Notes: generated by a model not told the origin, from the sequence alone. 64,000 bases of DNA from Heterobilharzia americana (GCA_944470555.2 OX104131.1:12454515-12518514), one strand, 5' to 3'. Shown: positions 11,400 through 23,875, counted from the stretch's first letter. Numbers and translations are program-made.

Positions 11400-12310
11400 A
11401 CCATTAACCAGTTCATCATGTTCTAGTAGTCGAAGAAGCTAAAAGTGAATGAATAACCAACAGCCAGCCAGAATGCGACACTATGCTGCTGCTTTTACCA
11501 GGATGATGTTGTAGTACTCACATACAACGATATAGCACTTTTTCTTATCCGCCAACTGATTAATCTCAAGTGATACAACAAATACTTTTGTTGGATAAAT
11601 ATAAAAAAACAATTCACTCAAACAAATTCATATGTTGTACACTTTGAATTTATAACAAAAAAGTGTCAAAAAATTTACAAAAATAACATAACACTAAAAT
11701 GATGTAACTAAACAACTAAATACAGATTCTTGAAGTAGGCAAAGAGTCACAATGATTGTTTCAAGAATAATGATGCCATCCAACTGAGTAAACCTTAATA
11801 GATGGAGCAGACTTTGAACATATACCCCACTAGTTGAAAGTCAACCGCCTATACTAATGAGAAACAGTTTTGAAAGAAGACAAACACAACATAAGCGCAA
11901 ATATTGGTGACTGACCGACTGATTGACTGGCTCGGAATTAGGTGATAGAAGAATGAAGAAAAAAATATTTACAAGAAATCGTCTGATATCACTTCATTTA
12001 TTATAGTTATCAAATACTTCTTGGTCACATTGGTAAGTAAGAAAGGATGCGTAATCAGTTGACCTGAAAATTAGCCATAAAATAATTCAGAAATTGAAAG
12101 TCACCAGAGATTACTGAAGCTCGAATGGAACATGCTTAGTCTTATACTGTGAAAATATTCTTATCTTAGTAATGTTAGATTAGCGTAGATATAATAAATG
12201 TCCAGAGAATGAGTTCATGTGGCTTTTTTTCAACTCACATCATTTTTTTAAAATAATTAATTAATGTGTTTTATTATATAATACAAAATGAATTTTATTT
12301 CAGTAAGATT
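11400..12310. other. Intronic sequence, nothing recognised
   Basis: AT-rich sequence between two RTE copies, with no open frame noted. Confidence 0.5.
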
Positions 12311-12554
12311 ACATTCAACCTCGCCTGGTTAACTAGTTTACTAGTTACTGGCCAGTCCTAAGCCCGGGTATACAGGGAAGGTTGGGCATAGGGCTACCAA
12401 CCCTACCCCGTAAAACAAATCTAACCGCTAAAGAAACTTCAAAGCACAAACAAAATATAAAAAACGAAAACAAAATTATTCCTCGCTGGAATCGGAGAGG
12501 CGAAATGACGCCAGTTGGTGAAAGCCTTCGGGAAGCCAATTGGCCGATGTGTCT

Positions 12555-13394
12555 TCTCTCCCTCGATGAAAGCGAAAGCAAACGTGGGGACATGGAATGT
12601 CCGCACCATGTTTGAACCCAGCAAGGCAGCCCAGATTGCAAAGGAGATGAGAAGGTATCACATCAAAGTGCTTGGGATTTGCGAAAGCAGATGGAATGGG
12701 AGTGGACTCTCCAAACTGTCAACTGCAGTGGAGTCAATAATCTACTCCGATATTGTCACCCAGACGACACAACAACCACGAGCACACTGAGTTTTCGAGT
12801 GGCTATCTTCATGTCCCCCTCCCAAGAGCATCGAAGGCTCTCATGCAGTGGGAACCAATCTCCTCATGCAGGATCATAACAGTAAGGGTCAACTCAAAAG
12901 GAAGGAAAGTCACAATCATCCAATGTTACGCACCCATAAAAAAGGCAGATCAAGAGAAGGAGGAGGAATTCTACAGACAACTGCAATCAACAATGGACAA
13001 GACCTCGGCTGGCGATATCAAAATTCTAATGGGTGACATGAATGCCAAACTGGGAGGGGAGGTGATGAACGAGAATGGAGAATTGTTTCCAGGATTCTGT
13101 GCATTCAACGATTTGGTGATTGCAGTGAGGCACTGTGTTCAAGCACAAGGATATCCACAAAGCCACATGGATTTCATCAGACACCAGGAAACACTAAAAA
13201 TCAGATCGACTTCATCTCAATCTCAAGAAAATGGAGACGCAGTCAGCCTACTTGACACAAGGTCAAGAAGAGGAGCACATGTAGGCTCAGACCACCATCT
13301 AGTGCAAAACACCTTCAAAATCAAGTTGAAAGCCTTCAAGGAAGTTGGTGATGATAGACCACAGTTCAAGTTCAACACCCAGAACACAAACTGA
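12555..13394 (+). pseudogene. RTE endonuclease domain (APE type), frameshifted
   Basis: An apurinic-endonuclease-like domain that nicks target DNA in RTE retrotransposition. The motifs can be read in order across frameshifts: GTWNVRTM (about 12580), LGICESRWNG (about 12670) with the catalytic Glu, then IIQCYAPIKKADQEKEEEF, ILMGDMNAKLGGEV (about 13023) with the GDxN residues, and GSDHHLV (about 13285) with the SDH triad. At least two frame changes lie between the first motif and the rest. No intact product is possible. Confidence 0.9.
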
Positions 13395-13481
13395 AGGGCG
13401 AAACTACAAAGGAAATCTTCACGTCAGTCAGCCATCAAGACAAAATGGGAGATATCGAGGAACATCCCTGAAGAAACCTGT

Positions 13482-15167
13482 GTGGAAGAACACTGGAAGT
13501 CTTTGAAAGCTATGTGGAAAGAAACTTGCACAGCCGTATTAGGAAGGAAGAAGAAAGAAGACAAAGAATGGATTTCAATGGATGCCTGGAAGCTGACAGA
13601 GGAGAGGAGGATGGTGAAACAGAAGATAAACCAGTGCAAGCATGCTCAACGACAAGAGGAACTGAGCACAATGTATAAAACACTACACTTGACAAAGAAG
13701 TGAAAAAGAGTGCACACAAAGACAAAAGACACTTCTAAGAAACACTGGCAAGTGAAGCAGAACAGGCTGCAGGTAGGAGAAATAGAGACCTGACAACGTT
13801 GTATCAAGTAACCAGGTTGCTATCTGGGATGGAAGAGATCAACGCAGATGAAACCAATAAATGATGAGGGAAATCTACTCGCCAAAGAAGAGAAACAATG
13901 GAAACGATGGGCTGACCACTTCAAGAAGCTCTTGAATCCACCACCACCACCTGCACTTCGTCCAGAAATACCACCTACAGCCCCTGAACTACAAGTGAAC
14001 ATAAATCCCCCAAAGAAAATGGAAGTCCTGAACACCATAAAGCTACTGAAATGTGGGAAAGCAACAGGACCAGATGGGATCCCGCCAGAAGAACTGAAAA
14101 CAGACACAGAGACAACAGCAGACATGCTCACACCACTATTGCAAAAGGTCTGGAAGGAAGAGAAGGTACCTGCCAGTTGATTGGAAGAAGGGTTACACTG
14201 TCAAACTCCCGAAGAAGGGAGACCTCAGTGTTTGCAAAAACTGGCGTGGAATCACTCTCCTGTCCACCCAGTGCAAGCAAAATATTAAACCGCATCATCC
14301 TGGAGAGACTAAAGGATGCACTGGATTCAAAACTACGTCCAGAACAGGCTGGCTGGCTGGCTGGATTCAGGAAGTACAAATCATGTGCAGACCAAATTAC
14401 AACGCTACACTACGCATCATCATAGAACAGAGTATAGAATGGCAGTCAACTCTCTACCTCAACTTCATCGACTTTGAAAAGGCCTTTGACAGCGTCGACC
14501 GAGAAGTAATTTGGAAACTGCTTCACTACTACAGAGTACCGCAAACCTTTATCAATCTCATTCAACAACTATATGAAGACGCTACATGCCAAGTAATTCA
14601 CAATGGGAAGCTCAGTTCAGTGATGCTTTTGAAGTGAAGACAGGAGTGAAACAAGGTTGCCTACTATCACCCATGATATTCCTGATTGTGGTCGACTGGA
14701 CTGGATCATGCAGCAAACAGTGGGGAGCGAGAAGAGGGGGATACGCTGGACTGCGGAAAACAACCTAGAAGACTTGGATTTCGCCGATGACTTGTGTCTG
14801 ATGTCACACAAACTTGAAGATCTACAGGTGGAAACTAACAAGTTGGCAGAAGGGGCAGCGAAGACGGGATATAGAGAAGACTGAGGTGAGGAAGATACCG
14901 CACCAACAACTCCAACAACAACAAACTCCAATCTCCATCAAAGGGAGAAACTTAAAGGAAGTAACCCCTTTCACCTATCTGGGAAGCACTGTTTCAACTA
15001 CAGGTGGCACAGACGAAAACGTCAAAGTCACAATCGGAAAAGCAAGACAGGCCTTCATTAGCCTGAAACCAGTATGGAGATCTTCTGCACTCAGCATACG
15101 GAACAACACACGGATTTTCAACACCAATTCACTCAAGTCAGTGCTTCTGTATGGTTCAGAGACTTGA
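13482..15167 (+). pseudogene. RTE reverse transcriptase domain, broken
   Basis: Reverse transcriptase region in several frames. Readable motifs are GKATGPDGIPPEELK (about 14060), a RPEQAG motif (about 14337), FIDFEKAFDSVDREVIW (motif A, about 14464), GVKQGCLLSP (motif B, about 14645) and LDFADDLCLMSHKLEDLQ (motif C FADD, about 14773). These are followed by TPISIKGRNLKEVTPFTYLG and STVSTTGGT. At least five frameshifts or stops interrupt it, including a stop after SVMLLK and a TGA near 15165. Confidence 0.92.
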
Positions 15168-15169
15168 CG

Positions 15170-15600
15170 GGTTACGAAAGGCATTTCCAATAAACTACAG
15201 ACATTCATCAACAACTACCGCCTACGCTTGCCCCATACTGAAGATCAGATGGCCAGAATAATAAGAACAAACAACAAGGAACTCTGGCCGGGCAACGAAC
15301 CAACCAAGAACCTATCACCCAACAAATATGCAGTGGAAGGAAGTGGAGATGGATTGGGCATACACTGAGAAGGCCGACTGGGGACATCACGCGTCAGGCC
15401 AAGCACTCGAGTGGAATCCCCATGGGAAGCGACGAGTTGGACGTCCGAGGGTGACATGGAGGAGATCGTGCGAGGAAGAAATGAGAGCTTGTGGGCTGTC
15501 GTGGAGCCAGGTTCAAAAGATTTCAGAGAACAGAGTTCACTGCAGACGTGCTACTGAAACCCTATGTTCCATTAGGAACCCAAGGGACTTATCATAATCA
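15170..15600 (+). pseudogene. RTE ORF2 C-terminal region
   Basis: Reads NKLQTFINN, then in shifting frames a KWRWIGH-like region, ALEWNPHGKRRVGRPRVTWRR and MRACGLSWSQVQKI, ending RRATETLCSIRNPRD. It is homologous to the fragments at 10625-11392 and 23876-24790 but clearly more diverged from either than they are from each other. Confidence 0.85.
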
Positions 15601-15744
15601 TAATAAAGATTACATTCGAAGATACATGAGAGAATACAGATGAATACACAAGATCTACTTCATGAAGCTCTGAGCAAAACCCTTAGTAAATACAAAAGAT
15701 GGATAGTAGAACAGAAGTAGGCAAATTACATCGAATAGGGTGAG

Positions 15745-15925
15745 GCTGTTGCTCATTGGCCTAGGCATTCGACTTCCAACCGATAGATTATGCCATATGA
15801 ATCCCGCCCCATCTACTAAGTTATGGACAGACAGTTAGTATTATTAGCCAGCCTTCATACAATAGATTTGGCTCATAGTCTACTCCCCGAAAGTGCACAA
15901 GACTGCTGAGTGTTTCATTTTTTTC
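15745..15925 (+). repeat. tRNA-derived SINE copy
   Basis: GCTCATTGGCCTAGGCATTCGACTTCC matches the head of the copy at 4905. It is followed by a degraded B box and a tail with CATACAATAGATTTGGCTCATAGTC and GTGCACAAGACTGCTGAGTG. Confidence 0.6.
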
Positions 15926-15929
15926 CTAC

Positions 15930-16895
15930 AATATGGCAAACTACCTGGAGTAAGAATACATATACACATTAATATTTCGTGATCAGATGATACAGTGTTC
16001 ACTTTGGAACCCTAATCTTCTGGGCTACACATTCAATGTGCGATCAAGAGTTTAGATTTTAGGAAGAAATAACTGCTCGGTAATGAATGGTTGGTTGATT
16101 CTCTAACAATTCTCCGCAAATCATGCAACTAAATGATTCTACACTATAACCTAATTTAGTTCAACTTCCAAGCACGTTTGTTGGCAAACATAATGACATT
16201 TTAATTTCTTACTTTGGGTCAACATACAGAAACTCATGTTCAATATACAACGATTGTTGGACACCGTTGTTGACCTGAACTTTTAATTTCATTAGATCGA
16301 TGATACCGAGTTAATTACTGACTTGAATAGCATCCAGATTTAATGACAATATGCGTAATAAATCTTCACTGAATGAGATCTGAACAACACTTATACTCTG
16401 AGATATCGACTTCTGTTACTCACTTATTCAGTATCATTGCTAGCTGACTATTCGAGCCAAGAAAAGTGAGTCATAGAATTACAGTCTGTCTGAATACACC
16501 CCATGAGATAGTAGACATTATCACAGTTCAAAGAAACGATACAAAATATAACTCAAAACATAACAATCTAAACAGATGCACAGATAGTCAGAGAACGGCT
16601 AATTAAAAGGAAGCATAACTTTTAATGTCAATCACGCCTGCAGTGATGAAAATAGAAGTGATCTATTCGAAACCAAGATAAATATTCTCTGTAATTTCAT
16701 AGTTCTCTCTTGCAGCACAACTACCCACTGCTGAAGGACCTCTTTATATAAAGATTTAACACACACCTCGGATATGATTAAAAATATAATTTCTATCAAT
16801 CAACCTGATTGATCTACACTAAGTAATGCATATTCTCGTTAACTACTTGTTTTTATATGATCGACACCTTTTTAAGTTAATTAATAAAAGAAAAG
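15930..16895. other. Intronic sequence, nothing recognised
   Basis: AT-rich, with no repeat or frame recognised. Confidence 0.5.
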
Positions 16896-16908
16896 TGGTA
16901 TAAAAACA

Positions 16909-17760
16909 TTGTTCAAAACACCGAAGACAAACCGTAATACATCAACTATACGGAGAAAAGAAAACTATTTGGTGACTGTTTTCAAGAAAAATGGCTATCC
17001 ACACAACATGAAAAAATGTTTACATAATTCACCAACCAACAAGCCAACTACAAAAAGTAACAAATGGATTGTTCAACCCTACGTGAAGAGCATCTCTTCA
17101 AGATCACGACTATGTTGTTGAAGCCTTTTGGAGTCGCTGTATTTTACAAGCCTAGAAAATCTCTACAGTCTCTGTTATGCAGGCCAAACGATACAATAAC
17201 AAAGGAAGACAAATCAAATATTATCTATAAAATAAGCTGCAGAAACTGCGAAAAACACCACATCGGACAAAATGATCACCCTCTTCACATCCATCTACAT
17301 GAACGTCAACTAGCAGTGAAGCGTCATGACATATCTTTGCTCATATCAATGCATAGAGATAGCTGTGGACATGAATTTGACTGGGAAAATGTAAAAATCC
17401 TGGATAGAAGAAATATAAAGAATGCCAGAGAAATTTTAGAAGCTCGGTATTCAGGTCAGTCAGCAATCAACAGACATATTGCTAATGATCCAATCTATCA
17501 ACCAACAAGAAACAAAAAGGTCAAATTTCAGGTCATCAGGACAACCCATCAAAATAAACACAGAGACAAACGACAAGACCTTAGCAGAAATAACTAATCA
17601 CACACAAGATCATCACGACAACCTACTAAATAAATTGCCGAGAAAACCTTATTGCTCACTTCCTTCTGAAGTTTGTGCTGATGATGTTGTTGTCTAGAGT
17701 GACAACGAAAGCTCCACGATTAAACACTCCAGCTCAGAGAACACAACCTCATGAAAAAAT
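16909..17760 (+). mobile_element. Penelope-like element, 3' part with GIY-YIG domain
   Basis: Two overlapping frames give the end of a PLE protein. First comes a stretch with NYLVTVFKKNGYPHN and WIVQPYVKSIS, then KPFGVAVFYKPRKSLQSLLC, then the GIY-YIG-like endonuclease core NIIYKISCRNCEKHHIGQ, with LHIHLHERQLAVKRHD, HEFDWENVKILDR and AREILEARYSG. In PLEs this C-terminal nuclease acts with the reverse transcriptase. The Y of the usual HYIGQ is His here. Downstream, 17670-17760 carries terminal sequence (GATGATGTTGTTGTCTAGAG...) shared with 2310-2560 and 41560. The reverse transcriptase part is missing. Confidence 0.88.
17064..17597 (+). pseudogene. PLE C-terminal fragment (177 codons) with GIY-YIG domain
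   Basis: The longest open piece of the PLE. The GIY-YIG domain covers about residues 50-140. The opening residues are probably not a true start: the frame is entered from an upstream frame by a frameshift near 17070, where the PYVKSIS motif of the other frame should continue. The length and motif order fit the end of a PLE protein. The sequence differs enough from the PLEs at 25.1 and 56.6 kb to be a separate family. Confidence 0.85.
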
Positions 17761-17899
17761 GCCCTATGGAGTTCTGACAAATTATATGAATTCAGTACGA
17801 AATTTCGGACTAGTGGTTATCAGTTTCAGGTAATCACTGAAAATTGTCACTTTATAGGAACATGCTTACAGGGATTTTTTTTTAAATGCTAAAATTGTG

Positions 17900-18060
17900 A
17901 GGTTCGTGGTGTAAGTGAGTACTGCTGAGAAGTTCTATACTAGGACGAAATAGTTGTTCAGTGCTCCTAAGTTTTTAATATTCCTCTAACTGGTGTCAGT
18001 CCGTAATGAAAACTACCTTTAAAATAAAATCCCCACAAAGCTCAAAATACATATTTCATT
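17900..18060 (+). repeat. Sm-alpha-type SINE, 3' half with hammerhead relic
   Basis: Contains ACTGCTGAGAAGTTC TATACTA GGACGAAA at about 17930-17950. This is a hammerhead core with a G-to-A change in CTGAGGA and a weakened stem II. It is followed by the family tail (GTGTCAGTCCGTAATGAAAAC, AAAATCCCCACAAA). Confidence 0.6.
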
Positions 18061-18299
18061 ATAACATACAGCTAAAAATGTGGCATAATGACAGATATGA
18101 GACAATAATCAAAAATAGACCACAGCTATGATAAAATAGTCCAACTCGATATACACCTCTCTATGCAGGAGTCATGGGGCCCTATCTATTGTAACAGCTA
18201 AAAAGAATACACGGCAGAGAAAACCTAAAGAGATTCAGTAAAGTGCGAACTACTGACGTCATAGTTAAGGATTGAGTACATATGGCACTAAGTTCAACT

Positions 18300-18745
18300 A
18301 CAACTATAAACTGACGTCAGTCCGTGACAAATACCAACTTTAGATTAATAGAATTCCTACAAACCCCCCAAATTCAATTGATCTAGTGCTCATAGGTGAC
18401 AAGCTTCGAGAGGTGATTCCTGAAGTTCCAACGAGAAGTTGTGACTTGGGGGGTCAACCAAGCCGAACGTGAGGATAGTTACTTGAGGACAGCATCGGAT
18501 GGAGCTTGTGCTTCACCGTAAACTGATAGAAGTTAGAATTATGGATCATTGAATTCTGACCCAGTGGCTCAATGATAACGTGCTGGCCACGTAACCTAAA
18601 GGTGGCATATTATAGGAGCGCACTGCTGAGGTGCTCCATACTAGGACGAAACAGCTGTTCAGTGCTCTCAGGTTTCCAGTGTTCCTCCAACTGATGTCAG
18701 TCTATGATGAATACCAACTCGTAAAATAATTTAGTACTATGCAAA
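18300..18745 (+). mobile_element. Sm-alpha-type SINE, near full length, behind a copy of its own tail
   Basis: The unit from about 18374 (CTAGTGCTCATAGGTGACAAGC) to 18718 matches, in order, the body of the copy at 57053-57546: AGCTTCGAGAGG, GAAGTTCC, the tRNA-like segment TGACCCAGTGGCTCAATGATAACGTG, the hammerhead region at about 18620-18667 and the tail ACTGATGTCAGTCTATGATGAATACC. It is directly preceded (18316-18370) by the tail of the same family (ACTGACGTCAGTCCGTGACAAATACC ... CTACAAACCCCCC). This is a tandem arrangement like that of hammerhead satellites. Confidence 0.7.
18619..18667 (+). ncRNA. Hammerhead ribozyme, one core change
   Basis: GCACTG / CTGAGGT / GCTCC-ATACTA-GGAC / GAAA / CAGCTGT / T / CAGTGC. 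Stems I and II are present and stem III is the palindrome ACAGCTGT. The last base of the CTGANGA core is T instead of A, which would be expected to abolish or weaken cleavage. Confidence 0.6.
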
Positions 18746-18749
18746 TTTT

Positions 18750-20130
18750 CATAATTATATCACTATGGCGAAATCAGCACCCATCACTTCTGTAACCTAA
18801 GTTTCAAAGGTTAGAAGAAACAAATGTGAAAATAAATAGCAAAACTGATGAGTCACAAAAAAAACATCGTATCAACCGAAAATGATACCAACTTTGCCAG
18901 TGTAAACAAACACACAAATTACGGTTAGTCACTTTAATGTTGAATTTCATAAAATTGATAGTAAAACTTTGTATGTTTCGTAGTATTTATCATTTTATTA
19001 ATTAAAAATAAAATGGAAAATTTCTTAGGTTTATTTAAGTTTTCAGTTCTTCAACTTTTCAGGCATAACACAGTCATGTATGACGATAAAAAAAAATGAA
19101 CACAAATTCAATTTTTGATTTGATAAAGTGCCCAGTAAATAGGAATAATAACTGACACAATACCTAAGAGTAAACTACACCACATTGTGAATTGACCAAG
19201 TTTAAAAATATTAGTCAGAAAAAGGAATTTAAAACTCAGTAGGAAGCAAAATTAAACCGGTGAAGCTATAGAACGGTCCATATATATATATTCAAATTTG
19301 TACGACTGAGTTTTACAAGTGTGATAACCACTCCTGTCTCTATGTTAACCTAAACCACTTAGATAGTGGTCTTTATCATCGCATAATAAGTATGATTTGA
19401 AGATTAAAACGCTAAACTATGTCCGGGAACTGAGTAAGAATAGTGCGGGTATCCTTTCAATAAATATCAAGTGTTCCATGAGTTATGAATTCCCTTAGAA
19501 ATCATGCAGGTTTCCATTGTTCTCAAGTTGACAATGCATTATAATTGCATCCGAAGTGAAAAAACAACTACACCAATAACAAGAAGGAATGAATGGAGGA
19601 AATCAGTTTACTACATATCTACAAAAATGGTTTAATGAGGTATGAGAAAAGAAGAAAGTATTGAGTAGGTGACTCAATAAAATATACATATATGAAGGGA
19701 ATAAAACGTGAATTAACTAACTGGTACACTATAGTAAACAAAAGTATCAGATGATCCAAATATATTTACCAAGTTAAAATGAGATAGCTGAAATATGATA
19801 ACAGAATCGTAAACATCAGTGAACCATTATTACAGTAGGTCTAATCAAAAGATAAAAATCAATAAACAAGCAGATGTAGAATATACACATAAGTGGTTTC
19901 CATCACAAAACAAAAACAACTCACTGACTGCTTCATACCTAGTGAATATCTAAAACTGTCTTTAAATATGAACAGTAAGACTATGATTTGAGATACCGTT
20001 TGTCAATTCACGTATCTGACTTTCAGAAAATGAGTTTCGGATTTGAAATACGATTTATCTACTTCGACCTAGGCAATGAGGTTAGTATGATAAGTATCCA
20101 GACAAGTGTTTCTTATGGCTCAGTAAGCAA
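18750..20130. other. Intronic sequence, nothing recognised
   Basis: AT-rich, with a short (TA)n at about 19281-19292. No coding support. Confidence 0.5.
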
Positions 20131-20139
20131 AACTGCATT

Positions 20140-20290
20140 ACATACTCTAGAACTTTCAGTTACTTACCAGTCTATGCAGTCAACTGTCCAACACTGGATC
20201 ACCAGTTCAAACTTAGCTTCACTTAGGTAGCAAGTAGCCTTCACACAATAGGCGTGGTTCAATGTATCAACAAGCATGCAGTTGCTAAGA
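20140..20290 (+). repeat. tRNA-derived SINE copy, diverged
   Basis: GATCACCAGTTCAAACTTAGCTTCACTTAGGTAGCAAGTAGCC, then CTTCACACAATAGGCGTGGTTCAATG and GCATGCAGTTGCTAAG, match the body and tail of the SINE family at 4905 and 15745. Confidence 0.5.
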
Positions 20291-21099
20291 AAAATTGCTC
20301 ATTTTCGGAAGGTCCTGATGAACCACACAAAGAACACTGACTTTTCAAACACCAGAAGGTATCCAACTATCAAAAACATTGTATTACATATTACAGCCAG
20401 AGAATGAAGAATACACCTTTCAGAAGAAAGCAGAGTACAATACAAATACCGAGAAACTGGTCATAGACGTTCCACAAGGAAATATAAGACAAATAGTATG
20501 AAAGGAAACAAACATAAAGTATGTTTTCGTTACAATTTTCTTGATTTTTAGGTGAAAAAGATACCAGGAATGTGATAGATTTCAATTTAGACTGATGCAC
20601 TCACATAACGTCACGTAAGTGATGAGTCTATGCAGAACTTTAACATTACACACAACAGATGCAGTTCACAGATAAGCACATAAACTTGAGTGTGCGTATT
20701 TAGTTTCATTATATCATGTATATTCTAGGGAAGCTTATAGGTTATAAAACTAGTCGCTTTGAGGTGTATAGATTTAGACACGTCACTGGAAGATGGATTT
20801 AGGAATTCAAAAACAGACAGGTAGAAGATAACTTCCAGAAGTGATCAAAGACAAGAAATAATTTAAAAACTGTCATACCAAAAGGTAAACTAGACATTCA
20901 TGACCATGTTTGTCATGATGTAAACACTTTAACGCACCATATGGGAGAAAAATGATTGTGTGGGAACTACTTTTTTAAAAAACACCAGGTTCTAGTCAAT
21001 ACTCAGTTGTACTTAATTAATTTCAACAGTGAAACGAACAGAATGAATGAAAGTGTCCTACTGTAGAAATACAAGATAGAATAGAAGAAAACTTGGATG

Positions 21100-21440
21100 C
21101 ATTTCAAGTTAGTATTTGTCACGAAATGACATCAGTTTGGAGAACCATTGGAAACCTGGAAGCACTGAATAGCTGTTTCGTTCTAGTATAGGACTCGACA
21201 ATGCTCACTCATGACTCCTCTGGAGATCGAACCCAGGCTTCGTTGCTAATGACCCACTGGGTCGCAATTCAATAGTCACCAGTTTCCCCATTTCTGTCAT
21301 GGATCATAAGTACACACTGGTGAGGGATCCCATACTAGGACTTGTCCAGAGCTTCCAAATTTTCAATGGTACTCCAAATTGATGTCAGTCCATGACGAAT
21401 ACCAACTTGAAATCAATAAAATCCCTACAAACATCCAAAT
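21100..21440. mobile_element. Head-to-head pair of Sm-alpha-type SINE ends
   Basis: The left arm (about 21105-21290, minus orientation) carries the tail, a hammerhead relic (about 21166-21212) and the tRNA-like segment, with the reverse of GGGTTCGATCT near 21227. The right arm (about 21313-21435, plus orientation) repeats the hammerhead relic (GGGATCCCATACTAGGAC) and the full tail (TTGATGTCAGTCCATGACG ... AAAATCCCTACAAAC). Same architecture as 57053-57546, but more decayed. The right ribozyme lacks GAAAC and the left one has several core changes. Confidence 0.7.
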
Positions 21441-21449
21441 TGATTCCAT

Positions 21450-23860
21450 TTATTTTGAAAAATATTTTCTTTAGACCTACACTTTCGAAAGATATGAATG
21501 ATCATGATTATAAAGAAGAATGTCAGTGACCAAATGTATTCATGAAAAAAAAAGATAAACTCCACACTGATCAGTCGATTTAATAGTCATTAACAGTGTT
21601 TCATCACAAATTTCATGCTGTTACTTGGAATTTGTTTTTACAACAACAGGATCTAATACTTTACAATGGATATGAGTATAACATGTTACTTATAATACCT
21701 TCATAATAGGCCTTTCAAATAAATAAATATGATACTAGTATTCTAAGAAGACTAATTTATCAGTAATCAAGACTAATTCTTGTAATCAGAGTACACAGAC
21801 ATATTCAATAGTTACCTACGAAGCCATTTTTATCCCCAGCAAAGTGCAATTGCAATTCACATTAGCAAAATGATCCTATTATATTCCGTAATCTATCAAG
21901 TTTGATAACTACTGAGAAACAAATGAAGGTCCCAACTGAAACAAAAACTATACAATCTTATCAACTGTATACTAATATAACTTAAATGTTTATTTTGTGC
22001 CGATGAACAATAAACCTAATTTTATAGTCTAACTTATGTATGTATGATAACTACAACAGGCTAGAAAGTTTCCTTACCAAATACCTAGGAACATAGTGGC
22101 GAACACTGACAACAGTATAGTATAATACACAGCTACTTGGCAATTAAGTGAGCAGCTCGGTTGCCGAAAACAAATTTACGTTCAAGGCTTTCAGCCATAT
22201 TTAAGGTTTACGATATAACCTAGTTGTTCAGGTCGAAAGTAGAGAAGGATCATTGCTTGAAAGTAGAACCTTTTATACAACAAGCTACTTCTTCAAGTGG
22301 CAAACAACAAAATCCAAAAGACAAGTATAATACTATTTTATGAACTGTCTTGAAATATTCCAGTTTTAGATTGTCGTCAGAATAAAGCTTAAACTAAATG
22401 GCTTATCGAATCGACATTACCGAATCAGTTGAGTTAGACGATTGTATATATCGATATCAACTTATAAACCTAAATGAAAAAGAAATTGGACATCAATATA
22501 CCAACAGTACAAGCGTGAACAGACTTTATAATAATTAACAATATAATTATTAACAATATTACATCAGTTTGACTGAGATAACTGAGGTCTGGTAGACTAG
22601 TATTGATACCCAGTGATGATTGATAGTGAAGTGAAAATTTGCATATTACATCAGTTAAAATATGGGAAGGTAACTGAGACACAAAGCGATCTGTGTACAC
22701 AAAACCCAACAAATTTCAAGTCTCTAATAAACAATACAAAATTCCAAAGAAAATGTCAAAAGATTTTTCTAGTCAATGAGGGTGTCGGAGTTCGTATTGA
22801 TTACTGAGTAATTCTACCCGTTGTAACAGTCACTTAAATTTTTTTTTACCCCTTCCATATATAGTGGAATAATTCAATCAGAGACACACAAATACACAAA
22901 AACAGTCTTTTTCTTAGTAGATAAGCTCTGTTGGGTTGTTTCAAACAGGCAGATTATGTAAACTGATAAGTTTGTCTCTAAGTTACCTGAATACAGAGAG
23001 ATGTAATATATGACTACTTCACCCGCTTGCTAGCAGTCACATACATACGAAGAAACTTTATCAAATTAGTCCAATTCAACAGTGGGAATAAACCTTATGC
23101 AGAAAAAAATTTAATCGCATCCAATTTCTCTTACATGTATGTACAGCACTTAAAGTCAGCGTCGTGGCAGCAGTAACAATAGCCGGTTGGAATACAACGT
23201 TAAGATGATAATCTAAATTTTAGTAACAAGCAATGGCGTGGATACAGAGATTAATGTGTATACACAAGATGCACCTAGACAATTTTACACTTTTTACCAT
23301 GTAAAAGTTTCGATTTTCTTCCTATCATACGTACGTGTACGCATACAAATCCCCAATCTAATCCATGTACATCATGACCTAGATGCCTAAAAGAATACAA
23401 CAGTAGGGCAAGCTAACCGGTAAGCACATACATGCATACACATACACATACACACAGAAGAAACATAAATCTATGTCCTTAAAGGTCTAAAATCATATAA
23501 TGTACGTTTCAGAGATAACTTGGTTTAATCCAAGTCTAGATAAACAAGTGGAAAAGAACTTTTGAATCCACTTAGCACGTTTTTTCTTCAGCCAATACTA
23601 ACAGTTTTTGTTTCTATTCTCCAAAAAAATAAACCTCGAAAAATTAAAAGCAATGAATACAATGTGGAAACAGAACAAAGATGCATTCAATATTACTTAT
23701 CATCAAAATTACCATACTATTCTATATAAGAACATATCAGTCAATAAGTAAGGCATATTGGAATTGTTAGAGGTTAGAGAATAAATAAATGGATGCCTAG
23801 AATTTTGAATCATAAAAGTTAATCTAGTAATATGACCTTAAAACTGCATTGATGAAGATT
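21450..23860. other. Intronic sequence with simple repeats
   Basis: No gene or transposon recognised. A (CACATA)n-like simple repeat lies at about 23425-23457 and an (ATT)n run at about 23869-23887, directly at the tail of the RTE fragment. Confidence 0.5.
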
Positions 23861-23875
23861 CAGCAAAACATATTA

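Larger units (their letters stand above)
12315..15605 (+). mobile_element. Near full-length RTE-type (SR2-like) LINE, inactive
   Basis: It starts with a GC-rich 5' leader (CCCGGGTATACAGGGAAGG near 12363) and runs through endonuclease, reverse transcriptase and the C-terminal region to a tail CATAATCATAATAAAG. At about 3.3 kb it is close to the usual length of RTE elements. The single large ORF is split into at least eight pieces by frameshifts and stops. The layout and motifs match the RTE clade (SR2/SjR2 in schistosomes). It lies on the strand opposite to the MTSS-like host gene. Confidence 0.92.

Noticed and set aside
12345..12641. Minus-strand 98-codon frame opposite the RTE leader and endonuclease
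   Set aside because: It is the reverse reading of the GC-rich RTE 5' region. The plus strand carries recognisable endonuclease motifs.
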